Both the position numbers and the translations under genes were made by a program. Below are positions 27,242 to 37,293 of a stretch of DNA of 53,405 nucleotides, one piece after another. Under the pieces are notes generated by a model, which saw nothing but the letters and a program-made list of their open reading frames with translations, was not told the DNA's origin and did not search any database. Numbering within the stretch: position 1 is the stretch's first letter; each line of letters begins with the position of its first letter. The stretch is from an uncultured Eubacteriales bacterium (lineage in GTDB: Bacteria > Bacillota > Clostridia > Christensenellales > Aristaeellaceae): contig CACYWL010000017.1 of assembly GCA_902778055.1 (NCBI GenBank), positions 16,073 through 69,477 on the forward strand, read 5' to 3'.

Positions 27242-27278
27242 CCAGCCGCTCAAATCAGCTCAGGAGTAATCTCCCGGA

Positions 27279-29423
27279 TCAGAAGATACCCAGGGCCTTG
27301 ACCATGTAGCCGGCATAGTCGGGCAGCATGGTGTCCAGATAGCTCTGCGGGTCGCCGTAGTCGGGGCCCCAGCCGGACAGGTCACAGATATCGAAGTTGG
27401 CTTCGTAGCCCTGATTGTAATAGTAGCCTGCATAGTACCAGTCGTTCTGGGTCGGGCAGTCCACCTTGTTGATGACGATCCGTCCGTCGGAAACAGCGGC
27501 CACGGACTGCTTCAGGGCTTCCTCGCGGTTGTTGTACACTTCACTGCCGGTGAAGGTGGGCACATCGAGATAGATCGGATTCTCCGCATCGATGACCAGG
27601 CCTTCCGCCGCCAGCTCTTCAATGGCCTTCTCCAGATAGACCTTCGCATTTTCGGGGCTGTACCAGCCGTCGAAGCCGGAGCTCATCTGGGTGTCGGTAT
27701 CCCAAACCTTGGCGGTGACGCCGTCGGCATCCAGCTGATCCTGCATGATCTGGCCGTAGTAGGTGCCGGCCGGATAGGTCTTGTCGGTGCCGTTGATCTG
27801 CACGGTCACTTCCTCGGGCAGGGAGACGAAGTTGCCGGGGGTGTAGGAGTTGATCAGGGCGGCATACTTCAGATCCTCGCCGACTGTCTGCGCTTCATAG
27901 GCGCCGCGGTCCAGGCTCATCAGCAGGGCCCGGCGGAAGTTGATGTTCTGCATGGCCTGATGCGTCCGGGCAGCCTGCTCCACCGTCTGGGGAGAGATAA
28001 CGGCCGTCGCGTCGTTGAAGTTGGCAAAGGCGTGACGGTTGACGTTGAAGAAGCCCATGAAGGAGGTGGCGTCCGTAGCGGCCACGTAGGAGTGATCCTC
28101 GAACAGGCCGTCCGTCTTTGCCTGCTCCACGGAGGAGGAGTTCAGACCGACGCCGGACAGGATGCCGGCCTTGAAGTCGTTATAGGCCTTCAGGGCATCG
28201 GTGCCGTCGTTGTAGTACCAGTTCACGGTGTGGATGTTGATGTGATCCTTGTTCCAGTAGGAGGGGTTCGCCTGGAAGACGATGGTGTTCTCCTTGGTGG
28301 CGTTGGTGACCAGATACGGACCGTTGTAGGCAATGTGATCAGGATCCTTGCCGTACAGGTAGGTCTCGGCTTCGGGGTTGTATTCCGCGCCGAACTGGCC
28401 GCCCTGGGAGGTGTAGTAGTCCCGGCTCAGGGGAGCGAACACACCGTAGCCCAGCATGGTGGTGAAGAAGGGGGAGGGAGCGGCCAGGGTGTAGACCAGC
28501 GTCCGGTCATCGGGAGCCTTGACGCCCACGGTTCCGAAATCGGTGGTCTCGCCGTTCATGTAAGCCTGCGCGCCGGCGATATTGCAGCCGTCGGGGCCAA
28601 CCAGGTATTCCAGACCTTCGGCGGCATCCATCATGTGCTGCATGCCGGCAACCCAGTCATCCGCCTTGACGTCGGCGACCTTGCGGCCCTGGCTGTCAAC
28701 CCATTCAACGCCCTCACGGATGGTGAAGGTGTAGGTCAGGCCGTCCTCGGACACGGTGTAGCCGGTGGCCAGAGCGGGCTGCTGAATGTTTTCTTCATCA
28801 TACTCATACAGGCCGTCATAGGTGTTGATGATGGCCCGGGAGTCCGCCTGCTTGGAGGTGGCCAGCACGTCCCAGGTGTTGGGATCGCTGGGGTAGGCGT
28901 AATTGTAAACGTCTGTCAGCTCATAGCCCTTCTCGGTCAGATAGGCCTTGGCCTTCGCGTCGTATTCGCCGGTGCCGTGGACTTCATTCCACAGGGCGCG
29001 CAGATCCTCGACTTCGGAAGACTTCAGGATGCCTTCCTTCACGATGATCATCTGGTGCACGCGGTCGGAGTCATTGCCCCACAGGGTGGTGTTCGCGGAG
29101 CGGGGCGCGATGCGGGTGATCGCGTAGTTGCCGCCGCGGCTCTCAATCGGGATCATGACCGCGGAGCCCAGGATCTTGGCCTCGGCAATCGCCATGTTGG
29201 CGTACCGCAGGGAAAGATTATCGACTTCCGCCTTCGCGTCGACATAGACCTTATAGAAATCGCCCAGGACAGCATCGTAGATCTCCGTGGAGGCAGCTTC
29301 ATAAGCTTCCGTATCCACTTCGGTCTGCGCTTCCGCCGCCAGCTGGGCGCCCTCGCCCATCGCCACGCCGCAGAGCATGGACAGGGCCAGAACCAGGGAC
29401 AGGACCTTTGCAAACAGTTTCAT
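27279..29423 (-). CDS. oppA: Peptide ABC transporter substrate-binding protein, apparently circularly permuted
   Basis: 714 aa SBP_bac_5-type protein. The start is ATG 29423, 9 nt after AGGAAG; ATG 29432 is too close to it. The signal peptide (about 1-23) has no lipobox, because the residue before C18 is Leu. Residues 40-150 (SLRYANMAIAEAKILGSAVM, then IPIESRGGNYAIT) look like the segment that normally ends the family. The usual N-terminal opening, YPSDPNTWDV, begins only at about 178, followed by LTYTFTIREGVEWV. The protein stops soon after GWGPDYGDPQSYLDT, where a normal OppA continues for another ~80-100 residues. It captures peptides for OppBCDF. First gene of the operon, with a consensus promoter. 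Confidence 0.85.
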   Translation of the reverse strand: MKLFAKVLSLVLALSMLCGVAMGEGAQLAAEAQTEVDTEAYEAASTEIYDAVLGDFYKVYVDAKAEVDNLSLRYANMAIAEAKILGSAVMIPIESRGGNYAITRIAPRSANTTLWGNDSDRVHQMIIVKEGILKSSEVEDLRALWNEVHGTGEYDAKAKAYLTEKGYELTDVYNYAYPSDPNTWDVLATSKQADSRAIINTYDGLYEYDEENIQQPALATGYTVSEDGLTYTFTIREGVEWVDSQGRKVADVKADDWVAGMQHMMDAAEGLEYLVGPDGCNIAGAQAYMNGETTDFGTVGVKAPDDRTLVYTLAAPSPFFTTMLGYGVFAPLSRDYYTSQGGQFGAEYNPEAETYLYGKDPDHIAYNGPYLVTNATKENTIVFQANPSYWNKDHINIHTVNWYYNDGTDALKAYNDFKAGILSGVGLNSSSVEQAKTDGLFEDHSYVAATDATSFMGFFNVNRHAFANFNDATAVISPQTVEQAARTHQAMQNINFRRALLMSLDRGAYEAQTVGEDLKYAALINSYTPGNFVSLPEEVTVQINGTDKTYPAGTYYGQIMQDQLDADGVTAKVWDTDTQMSSGFDGWYSPENAKVYLEKAIEELAAEGLVIDAENPIYLDVPTFTGSEVYNNREEALKQSVAAVSDGRIVINKVDCPTQNDWYYAGYYYNQGYEANFDICDLSGWGPDYGDPQSYLDTMLPDYAGYMVKALGIF

Positions 29424-29490
29424 TGGTTGCATCTTCCTTTCAATAAATTTATTACTCGGGCGAGGCCCGGATAATACAGACAGGAAATAC

Positions 29491-29538
29491 CGCCCGGGGG
29501 GCCGGAAAAACAGGCCGGACGGGCGCGCTTCACCTCCT
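29491..29538 (-). promoter_or_regulatory. oppA leader: orphan Shine-Dalgarno and GC hairpin
   Basis: On the oppA transcript an excellent AGGAGGTG (29538-29531) occurs about 108 nt before the start codon, but no usable start codon lies 5-10 nt after it. Next comes a GC-rich hairpin with outer arms CGCCCG/CGGGCG (29525-29520 with 29496-29491). The true ribosome site AAGGAAG lies further down. This may be a standby or regulatory leader. Confidence 0.4.
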
Positions 29539-29559
29539 GATGGAGATAAATCACAGAAC

Positions 29560-29588
29560 AGTATAGCAGACAAATGGCACGATTTCAA
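29560..29588 (-). promoter_or_regulatory. Sigma-A promoter of the opp operon
   Basis: Minus strand: -35 TTGAAA (29588-29583), 17-bp spacer, -10 TATACT (29565-29560). Confidence 0.82.
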
Positions 29589-29694
29589 GCATTTTCCGAT
29601 ATTTGGCGGGCGGCGGGGGAGTGAATCTGGCCGTGCCGACGGTACTGCGCCTGTTTTTTGTACAGGGGCGCACCTGCGGCGGGAAGAGAGATTC

Positions 29695-29724
29695 TTGACA
29701 ACAAAAGGGCTTGAAACCTATAAT
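29695..29724 (+). promoter_or_regulatory. Sigma-A promoter of the ACT-DUF711 unit
   Basis: Perfect -35 TTGACA (29695-29700), 18-bp spacer, perfect -10 TATAAT (29719-29724). Confidence 0.88.
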
Positions 29725-29759
29725 ATCATGTATTTTTGTGCGGACGCGAGGTGAGGAAG

Positions 29760-30032
29760 ATGAAAAAGGCGCTGATCAGCGTGACGGGGCTGGATGCGAC
29801 AGGGATCATCGCCCGGGTGGCAACACGGCTGAGCGAGCTGAACGTGAATATTCTGGATATCAGCCAGACCATTCTGGGAGGCTATTTCACGATGATGATG
29901 ATCGTGGATCTCAGCGGCGCTCCGGTGGATTTTGACGGGATTGACAAGGCCCTCCAGCCCATCCGGGACGAGTTGAAGATGGAAATTCACCTCCAGCGGA
30001 TGGATATCTTTGACGCCATGCACCGGATCTGA
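29760..30032 (+). CDS. ACT domain-containing protein (UPF0237 type)
   Basis: 90 aa, a single ACT domain: ALISVTGLDATGIIARVATR then LSELNVNILDISQTILGGYF and TMMMIVDLS. The opening strand-Asp-x-x-Gly-Ile-Ile pattern is where ACT domains bind small ligands, usually amino acids. UPF0237 proteins are regularly encoded just before a DUF711/UPF0210 gene, and that is the order here, so the two are likely functional partners. Start ATG 29760 has GAGGTGAGGAAG upstream. A GTG at 29736 would fall almost at the transcription start. Confidence 0.9.
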   Translation: MKKALISVTGLDATGIIARVATRLSELNVNILDISQTILGGYFTMMMIVDLSGAPVDFDGIDKALQPIRDELKMEIHLQRMDIFDAMHRI

Positions 30033-30072
30033 GGGCCGGGCGGCTGCGGGGAGAAGAAAATGCCGGGGGAGG

Positions 30073-30090
30073 TCCGTCCGCGCGGACGGA
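30073..30090. promoter_or_regulatory. 18-bp perfect palindrome ahead of the DUF711 gene
   Basis: TCCGTCCGCGCGGACGGA, followed by six A. It lies inside the 177-bp stretch between the ACT gene and the DUF711 start, within an upstream in-frame extension. Possible leader hairpin or operator; no T tract for termination on the plus strand. Confidence 0.45.
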
Positions 30091-30209
30091 AAAAAGCCTC
30101 CGGGAAGGCGCCCGCGGTACGGCGGGGGGAAGGACAGCGCGATGGTTCAATTCGGCGGAGAACCTTCACGCGTGATTTTTGCCGGCGCCGCACCGGCACG
30201 GCAGAGCAT

Positions 30210-31556
30210 ATGATTGAAACGGGTGAAATTCTGCAGACGCTGCGGATGATTCAGGAGGAGCATTTTGACGTCCGGACGATTACGCTGGGCATCAATCTGC
30301 TGGACTGCTCGGACCGGGACGCGGAGGCCTGCGCAGCCCGGGTGTATGAAAAGATCTGCCGGACGGCGAAGGACCTGGTGGCCACCGGGGAACGGATCGA
30401 GGCGGAATTCGGCATTCCGATTGTCAACAAGCGGATCAGCGTCACGCCGGTGAGCCTGATCTGCCAGGCGGATCCCCGGCCGATCGCGAAGGCGCTGGAC
30501 CGGGCGGCGAAGGAGACGGGAGTCAATTTTCTCGGCGGATACAGCGCCCTGATGCACAAGGGCGCGACGAACGCGGACGAGCGCCTGCTGGCCTCCATTC
30601 CGGAGGTGCTGAGCGAAACGGAGCGGCTCTGCGCCAGCGTCAACGTGGCGTCCACCCGGGCGGGAATCAATATGAACGCCGTGCGGGAAATGGGGGAAAT
30701 CATCCGCGAGACGGCGGAGAGGACCGCGGACAGCGACGGGCTGGGCTGCGCGAAGCTGGTGGTTTTTGCCAACGCGGTGGAGGACAACCCCTTCATGGCG
30801 GGCGCCTTCTGCGGCGTGGGCGAACCGGAATGCGCCATCAACGTGGGCGTCAGCGGCCCGGGTGTGGTCAAAAAGGCGCTGGAGGAGGTCCGGGGCCAGC
30901 CCTTTGACATCGTGGCGGAGACGGTGAAGCGCACCGCCTTCAAGATTACGCGGGTGGGCCAGCTGGTGGCCCGGGAGGCCAGCCAGCGGCTGAACATCCC
31001 CTTCGGGATTGTGGACCTGAGCCTGGCGCCGACGCCGGCGCGGGGGGATTCCGTGGCGCATATTCTGGAGGAGATGGGACTGGAGAGCGCCGGCGCGCCG
31101 GGAACGACGGCCGCGCTGGCCCTGCTGAACGACGCGGTCAAGAAGGGCGGCGTCATGGCCAGCAACCACGTGGGCGGCCTCAGCGGCGCCTTTATCCCCG
31201 TGAGCGAGGATATCGGCATGATCGAGGCCGCGGCCAAGGGAGTCCTGACGCTGGAAAAGCTGGAGGCCATGACCTGCGTCTGCTCCGTGGGCCTGGATAT
31301 GATCGCCATCCCCGGGGACACGTCCGCCGCGGCCATCAGCGGAATCATTGCGGATGAGGCGGCCATCGGCATGGTCAACAACAAGACGACGGCGGTCCGG
31401 GTGATTCCGGCCGTGGGCAAGAAGGCCGGGGACCGGGTGGAGTTCGGCGGGCTGCTGGGCTTTGCGCCGGTGATGCCGGTGAATCCCTGCGGGAATGAAA
31501 CCTTTATCGCCCGGGGAGGCCGGATTCCGGCGCCGCTGCATTCACTGCGGAACTGA
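30210..31556 (+). CDS. DUF711/UPF0210 (PFL family) protein
   Basis: 448 aa, matching the family's usual ~450. The family opening is clear: [20 protein letters not shown] then GINLLDC, followed by [40 protein letters not shown] and [10 protein letters not shown]. The fold resembles pyruvate formate-lyase, but no enzyme activity is established. I chose ATG 30210 because family members begin at this point, though its ribosome site is poor. The frame is open to an ATG at 30060 that has a good GGGAG, which would add 50 very basic residues. Partner: the ACT protein directly upstream. Confidence 0.88.
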   Translation: MIETGEILQTLRMIQEEHFDVRTITLGINLLDCSDRDAEACAARVYEKICRTAKDLVATGERIEAEFGIPIVNKRISVTPVSLICQADPRPIAKALDRAAKETGVNFLGGYSALMHKGATNADERLLASIPEVLSETERLCASVNVASTRAGINMNAVREMGEIIRETAERTADSDGLGCAKLVVFANAVEDNPFMAGAFCGVGEPECAINVGVSGPGVVKKALEEVRGQPFDIVAETVKRTAFKITRVGQLVAREASQRLNIPFGIVDLSLAPTPARGDSVAHILEEMGLESAGAPGTTAALALLNDAVKKGGVMASNHVGGLSGAFIPVSEDIGMIEAAAKGVLTLEKLEAMTCVCSVGLDMIAIPGDTSAAAISGIIADEAAIGMVNNKTTAVRVIPAVGKKAGDRVEFGGLLGFAPVMPVNPCGNETFIARGGRIPAPLHSLRN

Positions 31557-32960
<1,404 letters not shown>

Positions 32961-32969
32961 GAGCGGAGC

Positions 32970-33257
32970 ATGACAGGAAAACAGAGGGCCCGGCTGCGCG
33001 CCATGGCCAACACGCTGGAAACGATTCTTTATATCGGAAAGGACGGGATCGGGGAGAATACCCTCCGGGAGACGGAGGACGCCCTGGAGGCCCGGGAGCT
33101 GATCAAGGGGTGCGTGCAGCAGGGCTGCCCGCTCGACGCGCGGGAGGCGCTGCAGGAGCTCTGCGAAAAAACCCACGCGGAGCCGATCCAGCAGATCGGC
33201 CGGCGGTTTGTGCTGTATCGGCCCAGCCGGGAAAACCCGAGGATCACTGTTGAATAA
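32970..33257 (+). CDS. yhbY: YhbY family RNA-binding protein (CRM domain)
   Basis: 95 aa, a single CRM domain. KQRARLRAMANTLETILYIG forms the first helix and strand, and GKDGIGEN carries the conserved GxxG loop. RELIKGCVQQGC, the ETHA-like helix and FVLYRPSR complete the alpha-beta fold. YhbY binds pre-50S ribosomal particles. Strong AGGAGCGGAGC before ATG. It is 9 bp after obgE and 13 bp before murC. Confidence 0.93.
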   Translation: MTGKQRARLRAMANTLETILYIGKDGIGENTLRETEDALEARELIKGCVQQGCPLDAREALQELCEKTHAEPIQQIGRRFVLYRPSRENPRITVE

Positions 33258-33270
33258 GAAGGCGGAGAAA

Positions 33271-34680
33271 ATGAGCATTCCACGGATCAGGGACTATCAG
33301 GGAAAAAGAATTCACCTGATCGGCATCGGCGGCAGCAGCATGAGCGGGCTGGCGGAGATGCTGATCGATCAGGGCTATACCGTTTCCGGCAGTGACCGGG
33401 ACGAGGGATATCTGATCCAGACCGTGCGGGATAAGGGCGCCGAGGTCTTTATCGGGCATCGGGCGGAAAACGTCCGCGGGGCGGCGCTGGTCTGCTACAG
33501 TGCGGCAATTCATCCGGACAATCCGGAGCGGCAGGAGGCGGAGCGGCTGGGAATTCCCACGCTGGAGCGCGCCTATCTGCTGGGCCAGCTGATGGAGGGC
33601 TACGCTAGGGCGGTCGGAATCTGCGGCGCCCACGGGAAGACCACCGTCACCTCCATGCTCAGCGAAATCCTGCTGGAGCACGGGATGGATCCCAGCATCC
33701 ATATCGGCGGACGGCTGGATGCCATCGGCGGCAGCACCCGGGTCGGCCACAGCGATCTTTTCGTGGCGGAGGCTTGCGAGTTCAACCGCAGTTTTCTGCA
33801 TATGAATCCCACGGTCGCGGTGGTGCTGAATATTGACGCGGACCATCTGGACTGCTACCGGGACATCGACGAGATCGAAGAAACCTTCGGCCGGTTCCTG
33901 GCTCTGCTTCCGGAAAAAGGCATCGCCCTGGGCAACGGGGACGATCCGCGGGTGCGGAGACAGGTGGAAAAGCTGAGCTGCCGGAAGGTGTTTTTCGGCT
34001 TCGGGGAGAACAACGACTGGCATCCGGCGAACCTGGAGGAGGACGACCGGGGATACGCTTCCTTTGATCTGATGCGCGGGAAGGAGAAGGCTGCCCGGGT
34101 GCGGATGGGCGTGCCGGGAGACTTCAATGTCATGAACGCGCTGGCGGCGCTGGCGGCGGCGGAGGAGCTGGGCCTTCCGGCGGAGAAGGCGGCGGACACG
34201 ATGGAGCGCTTTACCGGAGCGCACCGCCGGTTCGAACTGACGGACACGATTGACGGGGTCGAAATCTTTCATGATTACGGCCACAATCCCGCGGAAATGC
34301 GCAATGCCCTGTCCATTGCCCGGAAGCGCTGCAAAGGACGGCTCTGGGCGGTGATGCAGCCACATACCTTCAGCCGGGTGCGCTCCCTGTTCCAGGACTA
34401 CCTGACCTGTACGGAGGCCGCGGACTTTACGCTGGTGACGGATATCTGCGCTGCCCGGGAGGCGGATCCCGGGGATCTGAACAGCGGGATGCTGGTGGAG
34501 GGCATGCGGGCCCACGGGCTCAACGCCGTATGGACGCCCGGCTTTGACGATACGGAGAAGTATCTCCGGGAGCACTGGCAGCCCGGAGATCTGGTGATTA
34601 CCATGGGCTGCGGGGACATCAACCTGCTGAACGACCAGATCCACCGGCACGCGTATCCGGATTCCCGGGAGAAAACCTGA
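33271..34680 (+). CDS. murC: UDP-N-acetylmuramate--L-alanine ligase
   Basis: 469 aa. The N-terminal Rossmann-like domain has HLIGIGGSSMSGLAEML and VSGSDRDEG, the ATP-binding loop is GICGAHGKTTVTSML (about 117-131), and FNRSFLHMNPTVAVVLNIDA, HDYGHNPAEM and FQPHTFSR-like MQPHTFSRV mark the central and C-terminal Mur ligase domains. It adds the first residue, L-Ala, to UDP-MurNAc. ATG 33271 follows GGCGGAGAA. alr, which makes D-Ala for the same peptide, is directly downstream, so this is a small peptidoglycan-precursor unit. Confidence 0.95.
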   Translation: MSIPRIRDYQGKRIHLIGIGGSSMSGLAEMLIDQGYTVSGSDRDEGYLIQTVRDKGAEVFIGHRAENVRGAALVCYSAAIHPDNPERQEAERLGIPTLERAYLLGQLMEGYARAVGICGAHGKTTVTSMLSEILLEHGMDPSIHIGGRLDAIGGSTRVGHSDLFVAEACEFNRSFLHMNPTVAVVLNIDADHLDCYRDIDEIEETFGRFLALLPEKGIALGNGDDPRVRRQVEKLSCRKVFFGFGENNDWHPANLEEDDRGYASFDLMRGKEKAARVRMGVPGDFNVMNALAALAAAEELGLPAEKAADTMERFTGAHRRFELTDTIDGVEIFHDYGHNPAEMRNALSIARKRCKGRLWAVMQPHTFSRVRSLFQDYLTCTEAADFTLVTDICAAREADPGDLNSGMLVEGMRAHGLNAVWTPGFDDTEKYLREHWQPGDLVITMGCGDINLLNDQIHRHAYPDSREKT

Positions 34681-34705
34681 AAAAGAAAGGCGGGGAACGG
34701 AGCGT

Positions 34706-35821
34706 ATGACGCCCAGAAACATCCGGATCATCGATCCGGCTGCCATTCGGCAGAACATGGCGCTGCTGCGGGAGGCGGTGCCGAAGAAAGCGAAGATCAT
34801 GGCGGTGGTCAAGGCTGACGGCTACGGCCATGGGGCGGTCACCGCTGCCCGGGCGGCCCTGGCGGGAGGCGCGGCGGAGCTGGCCGTGGCGACCGCGGAG
34901 GAGGGACTGGAGCTTCGGCACGCGGGCATCGACGCGCCGGTGCTGGTGCTTGGCGCGGCGGATCCCTGCACGGCGGAGGAGGCGGTCCGTCAGGATCTGA
35001 CCCTGACCGTCTGCAGCCGGAGCATGGCCGAGACCTGCCGCATCGCGGCGGAACGCGCGGGAAAGCCTGCCATGGTCCACCTGAAGGTGGACAGCGGCAT
35101 GGGCCGCCTCGGCGTGCGCACGCCGGAGGAGCGCGACAGGGTACTGGAGGCGCTTTCCGCGGACGGTTCCGTCCGGCTGACCGGCGCCTATACCCATTTC
35201 AGCGACGCGGACGGGGACGCGGAGGGTGAACGTTATACGGAAAGACAGTTCCGGCGTTTTACGGAGCTGACGGAGGGGCTGCAGGTGATGCGGCACTGCG
35301 CGAATTCCGCGGCTTCCCTCCGCCATCCCGAATGGGCGCTGGACATGGTGCGGGAGGGCATCAGCCTGTACGGTTATCCCCCGGTGGAAACCGGACTGCC
35401 GCTGAAGCCCTGCATGACCTGGCAGGCGAAGATCAGCTACATCAAGGAGGTCCCCGCCGGAGAGGACATCAGCTACGGCAGGACATTCCGCACGGACCGG
35501 CCGACGCGCATCGCGACGGTCACCTGCGGGTACGGGGACGGATATCACCGCTCGGCCGGCGGGAAAGCCGAAGTGCTGATCCGGGGAAAACGGGCGAGGA
35601 TTCTCGGCCGGATCTGCATGGATCAGATGATGGCCGATGTGACGGATATTCCCGAAGCCCGGGAGGAGGATCCCGTGACGCTGATGGGCGAGGACGGGCA
35701 GGAACGGATCACCGCGGAAGACCTGGCCCGATGGAGCGGCACCATCTCCTACGAGGTGCTGCTGTCCTGCGGCGGACGGGTGGAGCGGAAACTGAAGACG
35801 GATGCCGGGCCTGGGAAATGA
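34706..35821 (+). CDS. alr: Alanine racemase
   Basis: 371 aa PLP enzyme. The TIM-barrel lysine is K36 in AVVKADGYGHGAVTAARAAL. VHLKVDSGMGRLGVRTPEER is the conserved barrel strand. SYGRTFRT carries the C-terminal-domain catalytic Tyr, and LGRICMDQMMADVTDIP is a family hallmark. It converts L-Ala to D-Ala for peptidoglycan. 25 bp after murC. Length is normal, with no odd features. Confidence 0.96.
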   Translation: MTPRNIRIIDPAAIRQNMALLREAVPKKAKIMAVVKADGYGHGAVTAARAALAGGAAELAVATAEEGLELRHAGIDAPVLVLGAADPCTAEEAVRQDLTLTVCSRSMAETCRIAAERAGKPAMVHLKVDSGMGRLGVRTPEERDRVLEALSADGSVRLTGAYTHFSDADGDAEGERYTERQFRRFTELTEGLQVMRHCANSAASLRHPEWALDMVREGISLYGYPPVETGLPLKPCMTWQAKISYIKEVPAGEDISYGRTFRTDRPTRIATVTCGYGDGYHRSAGGKAEVLIRGKRARILGRICMDQMMADVTDIPEAREEDPVTLMGEDGQERITAEDLARWSGTISYEVLLSCGGRVERKLKTDAGPGK

Positions 35822-35921
35822 GCGGCCGGGGAAAACCTGACGGCCGCGGACAGGATCGCGGAGCCTTTGAGGCAGGACGGAGAAATCCTGCGGCTAAAAC
35901 AGACAGAGGGGAGCAGGACGC

Positions 35922-36728
35922 ATGACAACAACGAAAAAGAAACCGGCGGCCCCGGTAGTGAAGCCCTTTGTGACGGGCTCGCCCACGGACGAGAGGACGA
36001 TTCCCGGAGCGCTGGGCGTGTTCGGAATTCTGGTGATGACGGTCGTGATGACCTTCCTGGTCTGCAGCATGCTGAACATGAAGAATCCGGTGCTGCGGAT
36101 CGGGCTGAACGGGCTGGTGGAGCTGCTGATTCTTTTCATTCTGTACAGCAGCGCTGTCGGCCGGGGATCGGAGGCCGTTGCCCGGGGCGAGATTCTCTGG
36201 CAGAAGCAGGAGAAGGGCGGAACCTTTGCCGCCTCGGAGAAGGCCATGTGCTTTCACCCGCTGAAGGGGTATGTGACGGCCGCGCTGGCCAGCCTGCCGA
36301 TCCTGATCTGCGCTCTGCTGCTTGCGGTGACTGCTCACCGGCAGACGGCCGGCGCGGGCGTGCTTCCCGGATGGATGAGCAACTATCAGCAGCGAAGCGA
36401 CATCGGCGGCGCGCTGGTCGCCTATACCCAGACGGGCTCACTGGGGCTGGAGGATATCCTCCGGATGATCGTCCGGGTGGCGGTCATGCCCTTCGTCTCC
36501 CTGGTCGGGGCGGAAAACCGGGACGGGATGCTGCTGGTGGAGCGGCTGAGTCCCCTGCTTGTGCTGCTGCCGGCCGCGGCGTACGGCACCGGCTATCTGC
36601 AGGGCCGGAAGGAAAGAACGAAAATCCATACCGGGATCGCTCAGAGCAATCAGAAACGGATCCGCCGGGAGAAGAAGGCCCGGAAAGCCCGGGCTGCCCG
36701 ATCCAGGACGCCCGAGCAGCTGAACTGA
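35922..36728 (+). CDS. Hypothetical polytopic membrane protein
   Basis: 268 aa, family not recognised. A Pro/Lys-rich N-terminal tail (MTTTKKKPAAPVVKPFVTGS) precedes about five hydrophobic helices: LGVFGILVMTVVMTFLVCSM, the region LNGLVELLILFILYSSAVG, AALASLPILICALLLAVTA, ILRMIVRVAVMPFVSLVG and LSPLLVLLPAAAYGTGYLQG. The tail is very basic (RREKKARKARAARSR), so it is probably cytoplasmic and may bind RNA or lipid head groups. It follows alr by 100 bp and ends 1 bp before the rsmD start, which appears translationally coupled to it. Confidence 0.75.
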   Translation: MTTTKKKPAAPVVKPFVTGSPTDERTIPGALGVFGILVMTVVMTFLVCSMLNMKNPVLRIGLNGLVELLILFILYSSAVGRGSEAVARGEILWQKQEKGGTFAASEKAMCFHPLKGYVTAALASLPILICALLLAVTAHRQTAGAGVLPGWMSNYQQRSDIGGALVAYTQTGSLGLEDILRMIVRVAVMPFVSLVGAENRDGMLLVERLSPLLVLLPAAAYGTGYLQGRKERTKIHTGIAQSNQKRIRREKKARKARAARSRTPEQLN

Positions 36729-36729
36729 G

Positions 36730-37293
36730 ATGCTGAGAATCATTGCGGGGACAGCCCGCGGGAGAAGAATCGCGGCCCCCGAAGGCCGGGATACCCGGCC
36801 GACGCTGGACCGGGTGAGAGAGAACCTGTTCAACATGCTGCAGGGCTATGTGCGGGACGCGCGGGTGCTGGACTTGTTCGGCGGCAGCGGAGCGCTGGGC
36901 CTGGAGGCCCTGAGCCGGGGCGCCGCCTTCGCGGTGATCGCGGACCGGGACCGGGAGGCCTGCCGGATCGAGAAACTGAACGCGGAGGCACTGGGTTTTA
37001 TGCCCCGTGTGCGGCTGATGCGGGGCGATTGGGAAAGAACGGTTCAGACCCTGACGGAGGAGGGGGAGAAGTTTGACCTCCTCTTCCTGGATCCGCCCTA
37101 CGAGATGACGGATCTGCGGGAGATGACGGAGCGGCTGAAGCCGCTGACGGCGGAGGAAGGCCGGATCGTGCTGGAGCACCGGGCCGGGGCGGAAATCCTT
37201 ACGGCGGAAGGGCTGCGCATCGACCGGGAGAGAGCCTGGGGATACTGCGGGGTGAAGATTTATGAGTGGGTGTGTGATTCCGGGGTCCTTTGA
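36730..37293 (+). CDS. rsmD: 16S rRNA (guanine(966)-N(2))-methyltransferase
   Basis: 187 aa SAM-dependent methyltransferase. Motif I is VLDLFGGSGALGLEALSRGA, and motif IV, DPPY, occurs in FDLLFLDPPYEM, as expected for N2-guanine methylation. The N-terminal LRIIAGTARGRRIAAPEGRD plus TRPTLDRVRENLFNML is the RsmD-specific opening. It has no good ribosome site of its own and begins right at the stop of the upstream membrane protein. It overlaps coaD by 32 bp; the rsmD-coaD order is common in bacteria. Confidence 0.95.
   Translation: MLRIIAGTARGRRIAAPEGRDTRPTLDRVRENLFNMLQGYVRDARVLDLFGGSGALGLEALSRGAAFAVIADRDREACRIEKLNAEALGFMPRVRLMRGDWERTVQTLTEEGEKFDLLFLDPPYEMTDLREMTERLKPLTAEEGRIVLEHRAGAEILTAEGLRIDRERAWGYCGVKIYEWVCDSGVL

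Larger units (their letters stand above)
29424..29759. other. Intergenic region between divergent oppA and ACT-domain genes
   Basis: 336 bp holding two face-to-face consensus promoters (29560-29588 minus, 29695-29724 plus), the ~110-nt oppA leader with a GC-rich hairpin, and about 100 bp between the promoters. The only notable sequence in that stretch is a run of six T near 29653. No gene is seen. Confidence 0.75.

Noticed and set aside
29424..29535. Possible leader peptide overlapping the oppA start
   Set aside because: A frame ends at the TGA overlapping the oppA ATG, but its only early GTG sits inside AGGAGGTG, so it has no spaced ribosome site.
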